Notes: a model not told the origin generated them from the sequence alone. DNA of 64,000 nucleotides from Pseudomonas sp. PDNC002 (GCF_016919445.1 NZ_CP070356.1:3364001-3428000); one strand, 5' to 3'. Shown: positions 40,324-51,506, counted from the stretch's first letter. A program made the numbers and translations.

Positions 40324-42933
40324 TCAGACCTGAACGGCCGGGATCTTCGCGTTGGCTGCAGCTTCACGGAACTCGGCGATCTGGTCGAAGCTCAGGTAGC
40401 GGTAGATATCGGCAGACATGCTGTCGATGTCCTTCGCGTAGGCCATGTACTCCTCGATGGTCGGCAGCTTGCCGATGATCGAAGCGACAGCGGCCAGCTC
40501 GGCGGATGCCAGGAACACGTCGGTGGCGTCGCCCAGACGGTTCGGGAAGTTACGGGTCGAGGTGGAGACCACGGTCGAACCGGTCTGTACGCGAGCCTGG
40601 TTACCCATGCACAGCGAGCAGCCCGGCATTTCCATGCGCGCGCCAGCCTTGCCGTAGATGCCGTAGTAGCCTTCCTCGGTCAGCTGGTGGGCGTCCATCT
40701 TGGTCGGCGGAGCCAGCCACAGACGGGTCGGAATGCCACCCTTGACCTTGTCCAGCAGTTTGCCGGCAGCGCGGAAGTGACCGATGTTGGTCATGCAGGA
40801 ACCGATGAAGACTTCATCGATCTTGCGGCCTTGTACGCTGGACAGCAGGCGAGCGTCGTCCGGGTCGTTCGGAGCGCAGAGTACCGGCTCCTTGACGTCG
40901 GCCAGGTCGATCTCGATGACGGCGGCGTATTCGGCGTCCTTGTCGGCTTCCAGCAGTTGCGGGTTGGCCAGCCAGGCTTCCATCGCTTGCGCGCGGCGCT
41001 CCAGGGTGCGGGCGTCGCCGTAGCCTTCGCCGATCATCCAGCGCAGCAGGGTGATGTTGGACTTCAGGTACTCGGCGATGGCCTCTTCCGGCAGCTTGAT
41101 GGTGCAACCGGCAGCCGAACGCTCGGCGGAGGCGTCGGACAGCTCGAAGGCTTGTTCGACGGTCAGGTCGTTCAGGCCTTCGATCTCGAGGATGCGGCCG
41201 GAGAAGATGTTCTTCTTGCCTTTTTTCTCGACGGTCAGCAGGCCAGCCTGGATCGCGTAGTAGGGGATCGCATGGACCAGGTCACGCAGGGTGATGCCCG
41301 GTTGCAGCTTGCCCTTGAAGCGCACCAGAACCGATTCCGGCATGTCCAGCGGCATGACGCCGGTGGCAGCGGCGAAGGCGACCAGGCCGGAACCGGCCGG
41401 GAAGCTGATGCCGATCGGGAAGCGGGTGTGCGAGTCGCCGCCGGTGCCGACGGTGTCAGGCAGCAGCATGCGGTTCAGCCAGCTGTGGATGATGCCGTCG
41501 CCCGGACGCAGGGAGACACCGCCGCGGGTCATGATGAAGTCCGGCAGGGTGTGGTGGGTCTTGACGTCGATCGGCTTCGGATAGGCAGCGGTGTGGCAGA
41601 AGGACTGCATCACCAGGTCGGCGGAGAAGCCCAGGCAAGCCAGGTCTTTCAGCTCGTCGCGGGTCATCGGGCCGGTGGTGTCCTGGGAACCGACGGTGGT
41701 CATCTTCGGTTCGCAGTAGGTGCCCGGACGTACGCCCTGGCCTTCGGCCAGACCGCAGGCGCGGCCAACCATTTTCTGGGCGAGGGTGAAGCCCTTGCCG
41801 CTGTCGACCGGAGCTTCCGGCTTCTTGAACAGGTCGGAGGCACCCAGACCCAGCTCGGCGCGGGCCTTCTCGGTCAGGCCACGGCCAACGATCAGCGGGA
41901 TACGGCCGCCGGCGCGGACTTCGTCCAGCAGGACCGGAGTCTTCAGCTCGAAGGTGGTGACCACTTCGCCGCTGTCATGACGCACGACCTTGCCTTCGTA
42001 CGGGTACACGTCGATGACGTCGCCCATGGCCAGGTTGGTGCAGTCGAATTCGATCGGCAGGGCGCCGGCGTCTTCCATGGTGTTGTAGAAGATCGGGGCG
42101 ATCTTGGTGCCGAAGCAGAAGCCGCCAGCGCGCTTGTTCGGAACGTAGGGGATGTCGTCGCCGAAGAACCACAGCACCGAGTTGGTGGCGGACTTACGGG
42201 ACGAACCGGTGCCGACCACGTCGCCGACGTAGGCAACCGGGAAGCCTTTGGCTTTAACGGCCTCGATCTGCTTCAGCGGACCGACGGAGCCCGGCTGGAC
42301 CGGCTCGATGCCGTCGCGGGCCATTTTCAGCATGGCCAGCGCGTGCAGCGGGATGTCGGGGCGCGACCAGGCGTCCGGAGCGGGGGACAGGTCGTCGGTG
42401 TTGGTTTCGCCGGGGACCTTGAACACGGTCAGGGTCAGCTTCTCGGCGACGGCCGGACGGGCCTTGAACCACTCGCCATCGGCCCAGGATTGCAGCACGG
42501 CCTTGGCGGCGGCGTTGCCTTTCTTGGCGCGCTCGGCGACGTCGTGGAAGGCGTCGAACATCAGCAGGGTGTGCTTCAGTTGGGCGGCGGCGACTTCGGC
42601 CAGCTCGGCGTTGTCCAGCAGCTCGACCATGGTGGCGATATTGTAGCCGCCTTGCATGGTACCCAGCAGCTCGAGGGCGCGGGTCTTGGAGAGCAGCGGG
42701 GAAGTGGCTTCACCCTTGGCAACGGCGGACAGGAAACCGGCCTTGACGTAGGCGGCTTCGTCCACGCCCGGCGGTACGCGGTTGGTGATCAGGTCGAGGA
42801 GAAATTCTTCTTCGCCGGCCGGCGGGTTCTTCAGGAGTTCGACCAGACCTGCGGTCTGTTCGGCGTTCAGCGGCTGGGGCACGACGCCCTGGGCGGCACG
42901 CTCTTCTACGTGTTTGCGATAGGCTTCAAGCAC
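40324..42933 (-). CDS. acnB: Aconitate hydratase B
   Basis: 869 residues, typical. Interconverts citrate and isocitrate; bifunctional in E. coli as an iron-responsive RNA-binding protein. Cluster-ligand cysteines are visible in [11 protein letters not shown] and CSLCMGNQA. An N-terminal HEAT-like domain ([18 protein letters not shown]) precedes the swivel and catalytic domains. The start is GTG at 42933, with a GAGGGA site. Preceded by a long region with a nested inverted repeat. Confidence 0.97.
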   Translation of the reverse strand: MLEAYRKHVEERAAQGVVPQPLNAEQTAGLVELLKNPPAGEEEFLLDLITNRVPPGVDEAAYVKAGFLSAVAKGEATSPLLSKTRALELLGTMQGGYNIATMVELLDNAELAEVAAAQLKHTLLMFDAFHDVAERAKKGNAAAKAVLQSWADGEWFKARPAVAEKLTLTVFKVPGETNTDDLSPAPDAWSRPDIPLHALAMLKMARDGIEPVQPGSVGPLKQIEAVKAKGFPVAYVGDVVGTGSSRKSATNSVLWFFGDDIPYVPNKRAGGFCFGTKIAPIFYNTMEDAGALPIEFDCTNLAMGDVIDVYPYEGKVVRHDSGEVVTTFELKTPVLLDEVRAGGRIPLIVGRGLTEKARAELGLGASDLFKKPEAPVDSGKGFTLAQKMVGRACGLAEGQGVRPGTYCEPKMTTVGSQDTTGPMTRDELKDLACLGFSADLVMQSFCHTAAYPKPIDVKTHHTLPDFIMTRGGVSLRPGDGIIHSWLNRMLLPDTVGTGGDSHTRFPIGISFPAGSGLVAFAAATGVMPLDMPESVLVRFKGKLQPGITLRDLVHAIPYYAIQAGLLTVEKKGKKNIFSGRILEIEGLNDLTVEQAFELSDASAERSAAGCTIKLPEEAIAEYLKSNITLLRWMIGEGYGDARTLERRAQAMEAWLANPQLLEADKDAEYAAVIEIDLADVKEPVLCAPNDPDDARLLSSVQGRKIDEVFIGSCMTNIGHFRAAGKLLDKVKGGIPTRLWLAPPTKMDAHQLTEEGYYGIYGKAGARMEMPGCSLCMGNQARVQTGSTVVSTSTRNFPNRLGDATDVFLASAELAAVASIIGKLPTIEEYMAYAKDIDSMSADIYRYLSFDQIAEFREAAANAKIPAVQV

Positions 42934-43285
42934 AGTATTTCCCTCATCAGTGGTCCCGGAGGACGCGTATCCAGGAGACCCCTCCGATCCATTCGTCAGG
43001 CATGGTGGACGGTAATCCACTGACCTACGACGGCACCGGCGATCTCCGGGCAGAAGCTGTTTTCAAAGTTTTACGCCGGGGTGGCCTGGGACTGATGGGT
43101 CTGGGCGCTTGAGGGAGGCGCCCAGACCGCGCGGCTGCCGGAATCTGTGCTTCGTGACGCTTTGAAAACAGCTTCTTTCGGACAATGACGCCAAAAAGGC
43201 GCAGCCATTCTAATGGAATTAATGGGCCTTGGTAAGCCGATTTGCGTGGGGCCCGAGGGTGATCTTGCCTAGACAAAGGGCTAAC
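42934..43285. promoter_or_regulatory. acnB upstream region with nested inverted repeats
   Basis: A 352-base gap between divergent acnB and the DUF1289 gene. It contains a 17-bp perfect inverted repeat (AGAAGCTGTTTTCAAAG, 43052-43068; partner 43160-43176) enclosing a second hairpin with an 11-bp stem (GGTCTGGGCGC, 43098-43108; partner 43118-43128). No gene here; the small open frame at 43025-43276 lacks coding features. Promoters for both genes must lie in this gap. Confidence 0.75.
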
Positions 43286-43792
43286 ATGCCCGCTTTGCCA
43301 GCAACCTGTTCAACCATGTCTTCGCAACGCATCAAAACCCCCTGTGTCGGGCTCTGCTCGACGGTATATGGCGACCTGGTCTGCCGTGGCTGCAAGCGTT
43401 TCCACCACGAAGTGGTGAACTGGAACCGCTACGGCGACGAGGAGAAACGGGCGGTCTTGAGCCGTCTGGAGATACTCCTGGCACAAGTGATGATGGCCAA
43501 GCTGGAGGTCTTCGATGCGCCCCTGCTGCGCAGCCAGCTGGAGCAGCGGCAGATCCGCTTCGTCCCCGAGCAGTCGCCGTATTGCTGGGCGTACCAGCTG
43601 ATCGCCCGCGGCTCGCGGATGATCAACCAGGTGGAGGCCTACGGCCTGGCGCTGCTGCCGGAATTCCGCGAATGGCCGCTGCCGGACCTGCGCGACGCCA
43701 TCGACAAGGAGTTCTTCATCCTCTCCGAGGCGCACTACGAACGTTACATCGCGCCGAGTTTCCTGGCCGACGGGCTGGAACCGCGAGTCTGA
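43286..43792 (+). CDS. DUF1289 domain protein
   Basis: 168 residues. Begins with the DUF1289 cysteine motif IKTPCVGLCSTVYGDLVCRG, then CKRF (four Cys, likely metal-binding), followed by a helical C-terminal region of unknown role. ATG 43286 is preceded by AAAGGG at five bases. An ATG at 43316 without a ribosome-binding site starts right at the conserved domain and would give 158 residues, so the start is uncertain. Alone between acnB and a convergent Usp gene. Confidence 0.8.
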   Translation: MPALPATCSTMSSQRIKTPCVGLCSTVYGDLVCRGCKRFHHEVVNWNRYGDEEKRAVLSRLEILLAQVMMAKLEVFDAPLLRSQLEQRQIRFVPEQSPYCWAYQLIARGSRMINQVEAYGLALLPEFREWPLPDLRDAIDKEFFILSEAHYERYIAPSFLADGLEPRV

Positions 43793-43808
43793 TGTCCGCC
43801 TACCAATG

Positions 43809-43834
43809 AGAAAGCGCCCGAATGGGCGCTTTTG
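43809..43834. terminator. Bidirectional intrinsic terminator, DUF1289 / Usp
   Basis: AAAGCGCCC, GAAT, GGGCGCTTT, with flanking A and T runs, between two convergent genes. Confidence 0.85.
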
Positions 43835-43846
43835 CTTTCCTACAGG

Positions 43847-44710
43847 TCAAGGCTTGGCAGCGACCTCTTCCAGATGCGCGACGATGTCGTCTGGCTTGAG
43901 CACCAGGATGTCGCTTTCCAGCGCGTCCAGCACCACTTCGGCGGTGTTGCCGATCAGAGCGCCAGACAGCCCGGTGCGCGCTACGGTGCCGATCACCGTC
44001 ACCGCCGCGTCGAGGTTGTGCGCCGCACGCGGGATCAATACATCCGCCGGACCTTCCTCGATGTGCAGGTGTTGGTCATCCACGCCGTACTCCGCCTGGA
44101 AGGCCATGCAGGCTTCTCGGTACTTGGCCTCGATGGTTTCGCTGAGCTGGAACGTCGGGTCGGCAGCCGACAGCATGGGCGAGGGGTGGGCGCTGATCAC
44201 GTGCAGCTGGCCGTGGGCGAGGCCCGCGATGTCATACGCATGACTGACGATGCCAGCGTGCAGGGTGCGGTGCTCGGCGTCGTTGTTGCCCACGTCCACG
44301 GCGGCGAGGATATTGCGGCCAGCCCAGGGCAGGCTGGTCTTCACCAGCAGCACTGGTGCGGGACAGAAGCGCAGGAGCTTCCAGTCATCCGGAGTGAGCA
44401 GGGCTTTCTTCAGCGGGTTGTCCGGGCTGTGCTGCTTGACCACCAAGCCGCAGCCTTCGGCTTGCTGTTCGGCGATGATGGTCTGGTGCAGGTTGTCCTT
44501 CCAGGCCTGCCGGCTGGAGGCGCTGAAGCCCTCCTGGCGCAGTTCCTCGGCCACCGCCTCGAGCTTGGCGGTGTAGTCGCTGCGTCGCTCGCAGGCCAGC
44601 AGGTGCAGGTGCGACTGGGTCACGCTGGCGATGAGCCGGGCGCGTTTCAGTGCGAGACCTTCCGGTTGGTCCGGGTCCACGACTACGAGGATGCTACGGA
44701 TGGCTTGCAT
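43847..44710 (-). CDS. Tandem universal stress protein
   Basis: 287 residues made of two UspA domains. The second ends with the ATP-binding pattern GTVARTGLSGALIGNTAE, then VVL; the first (IRSILVVVDPDQPEGLAL) is degenerate at its nucleotide-binding loop. Resembles the tandem UspE class. Made under stress or in stationary phase and thought to aid survival. Start ATG 44710 has a GGGAGA site. Confidence 0.88.
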   Translation of the reverse strand: MQAIRSILVVVDPDQPEGLALKRARLIASVTQSHLHLLACERRSDYTAKLEAVAEELRQEGFSASSRQAWKDNLHQTIIAEQQAEGCGLVVKQHSPDNPLKKALLTPDDWKLLRFCPAPVLLVKTSLPWAGRNILAAVDVGNNDAEHRTLHAGIVSHAYDIAGLAHGQLHVISAHPSPMLSAADPTFQLSETIEAKYREACMAFQAEYGVDDQHLHIEEGPADVLIPRAAHNLDAAVTVIGTVARTGLSGALIGNTAEVVLDALESDILVLKPDDIVAHLEEVAAKP

Positions 44711-44904
44711 GATCGTCTCCCTTCGTGCGCGTTGTTTATGTGGAACAACTGTAGTCGGGATATCGCCGTCATGACGTTGAGGCATATCAACGCTGGAAGC
44801 TGGTTCCGCGCGACGGCCCTCGTATAATGCTCCGCCTTTATGGCACCGGCCAGCAGGGCGCCGGTGCGCTGGGTTTTTGGAGTGGGTCGTTGGTGGAGTC
44901 GAGC

Positions 44905-45516
44905 ATGCTGTCTGAAATCAGGGAATTCCTCGGTTGTGCCACGCCGGATGCGTGGGTGGAAGCCGCATTGCGGGATCAGGCGGTCATGCTGATCGACCAC
45001 AAGAACAACGAGTTCAAGGCCGCCAGCACGGCCCTGGCCCTGATCGCCAAGTACAGCGCCCATGAGGAGTTGGTGAACTTCATGTCGCGCCTGGCTCGCG
45101 AGGAGTTGCGCCACCATGAACAGGTGCTGGCAATCCTGAAGAAGCGCGGCATCCCGTTGCGGCCAATCTCCGCGGGCCGCTATGCCTCCGGCCTGCGCGC
45201 CGTGGTGCGCAATCACGAACCGCAGAAGCTGGTGGATACCCTGATCGTCGGCGCCTTCATCGAATGTCGCAGCTGCGAACGTTTCGCCGCGCTGGTGGAT
45301 CACCTGGATGCCGATCTGGCGAAGTTCTATGGCTCGCTGCTGAAATCCGAGGCGCGACATTTTCAGGGCTATCTGAGCCTGGCTCGTCGTTATGGCGATG
45401 ACGCCGACATCGAGCGCCGGGTGGCCGAAATCCGTGAGGTGGAAGCCGGCCTGATCCAGTCGCCGGACAGTGAGTTCCGCTTCCACAGTGGCGTGCCGGC
45501 GGAGCTGGCGGCCTGA
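44905..45516 (+). CDS. miaE: tRNA 2-methylthio-N6-isopentenyl-adenosine hydroxylase
   Basis: 203 residues. Non-heme di-iron monooxygenase that hydroxylates the isopentenyl group at A37 of tRNAs. The di-iron ligands are visible: EELRHHEQ (about 69-76), ECRSCERF (about 112-119) and EARHFQGY (about 149-156). ATG 44905 is preceded by GGAG; an in-frame ATG at 44827 would add residues not found in the family. Confidence 0.92.
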   Translation: MLSEIREFLGCATPDAWVEAALRDQAVMLIDHKNNEFKAASTALALIAKYSAHEELVNFMSRLAREELRHHEQVLAILKKRGIPLRPISAGRYASGLRAVVRNHEPQKLVDTLIVGAFIECRSCERFAALVDHLDADLAKFYGSLLKSEARHFQGYLSLARRYGDDADIERRVAEIREVEAGLIQSPDSEFRFHSGVPAELAA

Positions 45517-45530
45517 CTTGCGCCCCGCAA

Positions 45531-45561
45531 TAAAAAAGCGCCCAGACGGGCGCTTTTTTAT
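45531..45561 (+). terminator. Intrinsic terminator of miaE
   Basis: A-run, GCGCCC, short loop, GGGCGC and a T-run starting 15 bases after the miaE stop. The symmetric runs would also serve the convergent gene. Confidence 0.85.
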
Positions 45562-45569
45562 TGGCTCTT

Positions 45570-45604
45570 CGTAGGACCGAGGGGGACGCCTAGTTCTTGC
45601 TCGC
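45570..45604. repeat. Dispersed 35-bp repeat, copy 2
   Basis: 34 of 35 bases match the copy at 10711-10745. Here GTAGGA (45571-45576) is balanced by TCCTAC (45605-45610), giving an imperfect palindrome. Confidence 0.75.
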
Positions 45605-45620
45605 TCCTACAGATGCGGCG

Positions 45621-46952
45621 TCAGTCCTTCACCTTCAGGTCCAGCGCCAGGTCGCGTGCGGCCTTTGTAGCCAGCACGCCCATCAGCTGGCCGATCTCGT
45701 CCTGGCGGCTGCTGGCGCCGGTCTGACCTCCGGCCATCATCACGCTGGGCACCGGCGCCTGGGCGGCGGCTTCGGCCCACACTTTGTTGATGGCGATCAG
45801 CGCGTCCAGCTTGGGCTGCAGCGCACCGTCCGCCTTGATCACCGCTTCACGGGCGTAAGCATCGGCGTCGGCGGTGATCTTGGTGGCCTGGGCGGTCACG
45901 GCGGCTTTGTCGCGCAGCAGTTCGGCGGTCTGTTTCTCGATCTCGGCGCGCTGCTTTTCGCGTTCGGCGTTGATGACGGCCAGCTGCTTTTCGGTCTCTG
46001 CCTGGGTGGTGCGCTCGATCTGGTCGCGCAGGGTTTCCTGGCGCTTGGCTTCCACTTCCTTCTCGCCACGGGCGGTGACCAGCAGCTTCTCTTCCTCTTC
46101 CTTCAGGCGGTTCTGGCGCGCCACGGCCAGCTCGGCCAGGGCCTGCTGGACCTTGACCATGCGCTGCTTGTATTGCGGGTTGGGGTCGACGTTGGTGATG
46201 CGCGCCTCCACCACTTCCACGCCGAACTTGCGGAACTGCTGCTGCTTGCGCACCGGGATGCCCTTGGCGTCGGTGACCTTCTCGGTGATGAACTGGCTGG
46301 CGTTGTTGTCGCCAAAATTACCCTGTTCGGTGCCGGCCTGAAGAATGGCGGTCTGGTGGGGCAGGGCGCCCCGCGGTGCGCGGACTTCCTTGCGCTTGAT
46401 CAGGTAGAGGCCGTCATTGAGCTGGTTCTCGAACTCCGCGGCGAACTCGCTGCGGGCGCCGGCGTAGTAGTCGTCGGCGGTCATCAGCGAGGCAGTGGCC
46501 TGCAGGGTTTCCTTGATTGCTGGAATCAGCGCGGTGCGGATGAAGTTGTCCGGGTTGCGGTATTCCTGGGCCATCTTCAGGAACTGGTCGCCGCCTGGCA
46601 GGCGGAAGCGGGCGGAGGACTCGACCTTGGCGTCGACGTTGCCGAGGAAAACGATGGGGAAGGCTTCGATGGTGGCGCCAAGTCCGTCGTTGTCCGGGTT
46701 GTTGTCGTTCTCGTCCATGATCAGCACGGACTGCACGCTGATGGCTTTTTTCCAGGTGGTGGCACGACCGAACCACTTGGTGGCGTAGCCCACGTCGTCG
46801 ACGATCTTCTCGTCGCCGAAGATGGTCCGTACGTGGGTCATGAAGCCGGCTTCGTTATAGAAGAAGATCCCGTTGAACAGGATGAAGCCGGCGGCGACCA
46901 GCGCCAGGGGAGCGGCGCCGAATTTGATGAGATTTCCCTTGGAGATCAGCAT
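45621..46952 (-). CDS. SPFH/Band 7 (prohibitin-like) membrane protein
   Basis: 443 residues. One N-terminal membrane helix (FGAAPLALVAAGFILFNGIFF), then a Band 7/SPFH domain (about 45-270) and a long coiled coil rich in Glu, Lys, Arg and Ala (about 270-390), ending in a short hydrophilic tail. Such proteins oligomerise as membrane scaffolds and may modulate proteases. ATG 46952 has an AAGGAAG site. No adjacent NfeD or protease gene marks a specific role. Confidence 0.85.
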   Translation of the reverse strand: MLISKGNLIKFGAAPLALVAAGFILFNGIFFYNEAGFMTHVRTIFGDEKIVDDVGYATKWFGRATTWKKAISVQSVLIMDENDNNPDNDGLGATIEAFPIVFLGNVDAKVESSARFRLPGGDQFLKMAQEYRNPDNFIRTALIPAIKETLQATASLMTADDYYAGARSEFAAEFENQLNDGLYLIKRKEVRAPRGALPHQTAILQAGTEQGNFGDNNASQFITEKVTDAKGIPVRKQQQFRKFGVEVVEARITNVDPNPQYKQRMVKVQQALAELAVARQNRLKEEEEKLLVTARGEKEVEAKRQETLRDQIERTTQAETEKQLAVINAEREKQRAEIEKQTAELLRDKAAVTAQATKITADADAYAREAVIKADGALQPKLDALIAINKVWAEAAAQAPVPSVMMAGGQTGASSRQDEIGQLMGVLATKAARDLALDLKVKD

Positions 46953-47047
46953 GTTTCTTCCTTGAGTGAGCAAGCCGGCGATGCTGCTTAAGGTCGCGGG
47001 TGCCGGTCAAGTGGAAACGTCTGATAGTGCGAGAGGGTCGGCATCAT

Positions 47048-47070
47048 AAGGCCACTACTGGTGTGGCCTT
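47048..47070 (-). terminator. Hairpin after lpxH
   Basis: Stem AAGGCCAC / GTGGCCTT with a 7-base loop, 7 bases beyond the lpxH stop. The T-run is short, so this is a moderate terminator. Confidence 0.55.
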
Positions 47071-47076
47071 GCCGTG

Positions 47077-47799
47077 TCAGAGAGGGAAGGGGGCCTGCTG
47101 CATGCCGTGTTCGTCGGCTTCCAGCGCCCAGCCCTGGCGATCCCAATCGCCGAGGACGATGCGCCGCGCCGGGCGGCCGTCGATGTCCAGCTCGTGGACG
47201 GCGGGGCGGTGGGTGTGGCCGTGGATCAGGATGCGCACGCCCTTGTCGCGCATGATGCGCTCCACTTCGGCTGGGGTGACGTCGACGATCTCGCTGGCCT
47301 TCATGCGCGTTTGCGCGCGGCTTTCCTTGCGCAGCTTGCGCGCCAGCTTGTGGCGGGTGGCCAGTGGCAGGTTGCGCAGGATGAACAGGGTCAGCGGGTT
47401 GCGCAGCCAGCGGCGCAGCTTCATGTAGGCCGCGTCGAGGGTGCACAGGCTGTCGCCGTGCATCAGCAGGATCTTCTCGCCGCCCAGGTCGATCAGGCTC
47501 GGGTCGCGCAACAGGGTGCAGCCGGCTTCTCGGCAGAAGGCCTTGCCGATCAGGAAGTCGCGGTTGCCGTGCATCAGATAGATGCGCGTGCCGCTGTCGG
47601 ACAATTCACGCAGGGCGCGGGCGATGGAGCGCTGGAATTCGTCCATGCCGTCGTCGCCGATCCAGGCCTCGAAGAAGTCCCCAAGGATATAAAGAGCTTC
47701 GGCGGTGCGGGCGCGGGTGGACAGGAAATGCAAGAACGCCCGGGTAATGTCCGGGCGTTCCGCTTCGAGATGCAGGTCCGAGATGAACAGGACGCTCAT
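47077..47799 (-). CDS. lpxH: UDP-2,3-diacylglucosamine hydrolase
   Basis: 240 residues. Calcineurin-like metallophosphoesterase that forms lipid X in lipid A biosynthesis. Metal ligands and signature blocks: FISDLHLE (DxH), [13 protein letters not shown] (GD), MHGNRDF (GNRD) and IHGHTHRP (GHTH). It begins four bases after ppiB, so the two are translationally coupled. Confidence 0.95.
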   Translation of the reverse strand: MSVLFISDLHLEAERPDITRAFLHFLSTRARTAEALYILGDFFEAWIGDDGMDEFQRSIARALRELSDSGTRIYLMHGNRDFLIGKAFCREAGCTLLRDPSLIDLGGEKILLMHGDSLCTLDAAYMKLRRWLRNPLTLFILRNLPLATRHKLARKLRKESRAQTRMKASEIVDVTPAEVERIMRDKGVRILIHGHTHRPAVHELDIDGRPARRIVLGDWDRQGWALEADEHGMQQAPFPL

Positions 47800-47803
47800 C
47801 GAC

Positions 47804-48310
47804 TCACTCGCCGATGATTTCGGCTTTCTCGATGATCACGTCGTCGGCCGGGACGTCCTGGTGGCCAGAGCGCATGGTGGTGGCGACGGTCTTGATCTTG
47901 TTGACCACGTCCATGCCGTCCTTCACTTCACCGAACACGCAGTAGCCCCAGCCCTGCACGGTCGGTGCGCTGTGGTTTAGGAAATCGTTGTCGGCGACGT
48001 TGATGAAGAACTGCGCGCTGGCCGAGTGCGGCTCCATGGTACGGGCCATGGCGACGGTGCCGATCTTGTTGCCGACGCCGTTGTTGGCCTCGTTCTTGAT
48101 CGACTTGCGGGTGCTCTTCTGCTTCATGCCCGGCTCGAAACCGCCGCCCTGGATCATGAAGTTGTTGATCACGCGGTGGAACACGGTGTTGTCGTAATGG
48201 CCGGCCTTCACGTACTCCTTGAAGTTGGCCACGGTTTCCGGCGCCTTGTCGTCGAACAGTTCAAGGGTGATATCGCCGAAGTTGGTCTGCAGTTTGACGG
48301 TGGTAGTCAT
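47804..48310 (-). CDS. ppiB: Cyclophilin-type peptidyl-prolyl isomerase B
   Basis: 168 residues. Cytoplasmic cyclophilin with [13 protein letters not shown] (catalytic Arg) and [13 protein letters not shown]. Catalyses proline isomerisation in protein folding. No signal peptide, which fits PpiB rather than PpiA. Divergent from glnS, with a 121-base promoter gap. Confidence 0.94.
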   Translation of the reverse strand: MTTTVKLQTNFGDITLELFDDKAPETVANFKEYVKAGHYDNTVFHRVINNFMIQGGGFEPGMKQKSTRKSIKNEANNGVGNKIGTVAMARTMEPHSASAQFFINVADNDFLNHSAPTVQGWGYCVFGEVKDGMDVVNKIKTVATTMRSGHQDVPADDVIIEKAEIIGE

Positions 48311-48431
48311 CAGGGAATTCCGCTCTTTGGAAAAATCGAAGGCCTGTCAGGGGGTTGACAGCTTCGGCTATGATAAGCGCTTTGGTTTGGCCGGCCTACC
48401 CTGGCTGAACGACAGAATGATCAAGGACACC
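48311..48431. promoter_or_regulatory. Divergent promoter region ppiB / glnS
   Basis: 121 bases between divergent start codons. Must carry promoters both ways; I see no clear consensus match. Confidence 0.4.
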
Positions 48432-50114
48432 ATGAGCAAGCCTACCGCCGATACGAAAGAAGCCACTGTTGCCGCCAACTTCCTGCGCCCCATCGTCCAG
48501 GCCGACCTGGAAAGTGGCAAGCACCAGAAGATCGTCACCCGCTTCCCGCCGGAGCCCAACGGCTACCTGCATATCGGTCATGCCAAGTCCATCTGTCTGA
48601 ACTTCGGCCTGGCCAAGGAGTTCGGCGGTGACTGCCACCTGCGCTTCGACGACACCAACCCGGCGAAGGAAGACCAGGAATACATCGACGCCATCGAGGC
48701 TGACGTGAAATGGCTGGGCTTCGAGTGGGCTGGCCAGGTGCGCTATGCGTCCAACTATTTCGACCAGTTGCACGACTGGGCGGTGGACCTGATCAAGGCC
48801 GGCAAGGCCTTCGTCTGTGACCTCAACGCCGAGGAAATGCGCGCCTACCGCGGCTCCCTGACCGAGCCGGGCAAGAACAGCCCGTTCCGTGATCGCTCCG
48901 TGGAAGAGAACCTGGACCTGTTCGCCCGCATGAAGGCCGGCGAGTTTCCGGACGGCGCCCGTTCGCTGCGCGCGAAGATCGACATGGCCTCGCCGAACAT
49001 CAACCTGCGCGACCCGATCCTCTATCGCATCCGCCACGCCCATCACCACCAGACGGGCGACAAGTGGTGCATCTACCCCAGCTACGACTTCACCCACGGT
49101 CAGTCGGACGCCATCGAGGGCATCACCCACTCCATCTGCACCCTGGAGTTCGAGGATCACCGCCCGCTGTACGAATGGTTCCTGGCCAACCTGCCGGTCC
49201 CGGCCCAACCGCGCCAGTACGAATTCGCGCGCCTGAACCTGAACTACACCATCACCAGCAAGCGCAAGCTCAAGCAGTTGGTGGATGAGAATCACGTGAA
49301 TGGCTGGGACGACCCGCGTATGTCGACCCTGTCTGGTTATCGCCGTCGTGGCTACACCCCGGCTTCGATCCGCGCCTTCTGCGACATGATCGGCGTGAAC
49401 CGCGCCGGCGGCCTGGTGGACATCGGCATGCTGGAGTTCGCCATCCGTGACGACCTGGATGCCAACGCTGGCCGTGCGATGTGCGTGCTCAAGCCGCTGA
49501 AGGTGGTCATCACCAACTACCCGGAAGGCCAGGTCGAGAACCTTGAGCTGCCGCGCCATCCGAAGCAGGACATGGGCGTGCGCGTGCTGCCGTTCAGCCG
49601 CGAGATCTACATCGACGCCAGCGACTTCGAGGAGGTCCCGCCGGCCGGCTACAAACGCCTGATCCCGGGCGGCGAAGTGCGCCTGCGCGGCAGCTACGTG
49701 ATCCGCGCCGACGAAGCCATCAAGGACGCTGCCGGCAACATCGTCGAACTGCGCTGCAGCTACGACGAGAATACCCTGGGCAAGAACCCCGAGGGCCGCA
49801 AGGTCAAGGGCGTGATTCACTGGGTGCCGGCCGCCGAGAGCGTCGAGTGCGAAGTGCGCCTGTACGACCGCCTGTTCCGCTCCGCCAACCCGGAGAAGTC
49901 GGAAGAGGGCGGCAGCTTCCTCGACAACATCAACCCCGAATCCCTGGTGGTGCTCAAGGGCTGCCGCGCCGAGCCGTCGCTGGCCAGCGCCACCGCCGAG
50001 GATCGCTTCCAGTTCGAGCGCGAAGGCTACTTCTGCGCCGACGCCAAGGATTCCAAGGCTGGCGCCCTGGTGTTCAACCGCACCGTGACCCTGCGCGATT
50101 CCTGGGGGCAGTAA
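48432..50114 (+). CDS. glnS: Glutaminyl-tRNA synthetase
   Basis: 560 residues. Class I aminoacyl-tRNA synthetase with HIGH-type motif [10 protein letters not shown] (about residue 42), KMSKS-type TITSKRKL (about 275), and a two-part beta-barrel anticodon-binding domain at the C-terminus. ATG 48432 has an AAGGA site; an in-frame ATG five codons earlier (48417) and further upstream starts are less likely. It precedes cysS by three bases, so the two are cotranscribed. Confidence 0.97.
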   Translation: MSKPTADTKEATVAANFLRPIVQADLESGKHQKIVTRFPPEPNGYLHIGHAKSICLNFGLAKEFGGDCHLRFDDTNPAKEDQEYIDAIEADVKWLGFEWAGQVRYASNYFDQLHDWAVDLIKAGKAFVCDLNAEEMRAYRGSLTEPGKNSPFRDRSVEENLDLFARMKAGEFPDGARSLRAKIDMASPNINLRDPILYRIRHAHHHQTGDKWCIYPSYDFTHGQSDAIEGITHSICTLEFEDHRPLYEWFLANLPVPAQPRQYEFARLNLNYTITSKRKLKQLVDENHVNGWDDPRMSTLSGYRRRGYTPASIRAFCDMIGVNRAGGLVDIGMLEFAIRDDLDANAGRAMCVLKPLKVVITNYPEGQVENLELPRHPKQDMGVRVLPFSREIYIDASDFEEVPPAGYKRLIPGGEVRLRGSYVIRADEAIKDAAGNIVELRCSYDENTLGKNPEGRKVKGVIHWVPAAESVECEVRLYDRLFRSANPEKSEEGGSFLDNINPESLVVLKGCRAEPSLASATAEDRFQFEREGYFCADAKDSKAGALVFNRTVTLRDSWGQ

Positions 50115-50117
50115 GGG

Positions 50118-51506
50118 ATGGCTGACTTGCAGATCTACAGCACGCTGTCCAAGACCAAGGACGTCTTCAAACCGCTGGTAGGCAACCAGGTACGCATGTA
50201 CGTGTGCGGCATGACCGTCTACGACTTCTGCCACATCGGCCATGCCCGCGTGATGGTGGCGTTCGACGTCATCGCCCGCTGGCTGCGCCATCGCGGCTAT
50301 GACCTGACCTACGTGCGCAACATCACCGACATCGACGACAAGATCATCCGTCGCGCCCAGGAGAACGGCGAATCGTTCGAAGACCTGACCGCCCGCATGA
50401 TCGCCGCGATGCACGAGGATGAGGCGCGCCTGTCCGTTCTGCGTCCGGACATCGAGCCGCGCGCCACCGGCCATATTGCCGGCATGCACGAGATGATCCA
50501 GACCCTGATCGAAAAGGGCTACGCCTACGCGCCAGGTAACGGCGACGTCTACTACCGGGTCGGCAAGTTCGCCGGCTACGGCAAGCTTTCGCGCAAGAAG
50601 ATCGAAGACCTGCGCATCGGCGCGCGGATCGAGGTCGACGAATCCAAGGAAGACCCGCTGGACTTCGTGCTCTGGAAAGGCGCCAAGCCGGGCGAGCCGA
50701 GCTGGGAGTCGCCCTGGGGCGCCGGTCGTCCGGGCTGGCACATCGAGTGCTCGGTGATGTCCACCTGCTGCCTGGGCGAGACCTTCGACATCCACGGCGG
50801 CGGCCCGGACCTGGTGTTCCCGCACCACGAGAACGAGATCGCCCAGAGCGAGGCAGCCACCGGCAAGCTCTATGCGGCCAGCTGGATGCATGCTGGCGCG
50901 GTGCGCGTGGACGGCGAGAAGATGTCCAAGTCCCTGGGCAACTTCTTCACCATTCGCGAAGTGCTGGAGAAGTACCACCCGGAAGTCGTGCGCTTCCTGC
51001 TGGTCTCCAGTCATTACCGCAGCCCGATCAACTACTCCGAAGACAACCTGAAGGAAGCCAAGGGCGCGCTGGAGCGTTTCTACACCGCGCTGCGCGGCCT
51101 GCCGCAGGTGGCTGTCCAGGGTGGCGAGGAGTTCGTCGAGCGTTTCGGCGCGGCGATGGATGACGACTTCGGTACGCCGGAAGCCGTTGCCGTACTGTTC
51201 GAGATGGTCCGCGAGGTCAATCGCCTGCGCGACAGCGATCCGGCAGCAGCTGCTGCGCTGGCGGCGCGCGTGCGTGAGTTGGGTGCTCTGCTCGGCGTGC
51301 TGCAGATGGACTCCGACGAGTTCCTCCAGGCAGGCGCGGCCGGCAAGGTCGATGCGGCGCAGGTCGATGCATTGATCCAGGCGCGCCTGGATGCCCGCGC
51401 GGCCAAAAACTGGGCTGAGTCCGACCGCATCCGCGACGAGCTGACCGCTCTGGGCGTGGTGCTGGAAGACGGCAAGGGTGGTACTACCTGGCGCCTCGCC
51501 GAGTAA
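50118..51506 (+). CDS. cysS: Cysteinyl-tRNA synthetase
   Basis: 462 residues. HIGH-type motif FCHIGHARV (about residue 36), zinc-ligand Cys in YVCGMTVYD and VMSTCCLG (about 211) and KMSKSLGN (about 268-275). Starts three bases after the glnS stop and is followed by a strong terminator. Confidence 0.97.
   Translation: MADLQIYSTLSKTKDVFKPLVGNQVRMYVCGMTVYDFCHIGHARVMVAFDVIARWLRHRGYDLTYVRNITDIDDKIIRRAQENGESFEDLTARMIAAMHEDEARLSVLRPDIEPRATGHIAGMHEMIQTLIEKGYAYAPGNGDVYYRVGKFAGYGKLSRKKIEDLRIGARIEVDESKEDPLDFVLWKGAKPGEPSWESPWGAGRPGWHIECSVMSTCCLGETFDIHGGGPDLVFPHHENEIAQSEAATGKLYAASWMHAGAVRVDGEKMSKSLGNFFTIREVLEKYHPEVVRFLLVSSHYRSPINYSEDNLKEAKGALERFYTALRGLPQVAVQGGEEFVERFGAAMDDDFGTPEAVAVLFEMVREVNRLRDSDPAAAAALAARVRELGALLGVLQMDSDEFLQAGAAGKVDAAQVDALIQARLDARAAKNWAESDRIRDELTALGVVLEDGKGGTTWRLAE

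Noticed and set aside
43025-43276. Small minus-strand open frame upstream of acnB
   Set aside because: Arg/Pro-rich composition, no ribosome-binding site, and it overlaps the nested inverted repeat.
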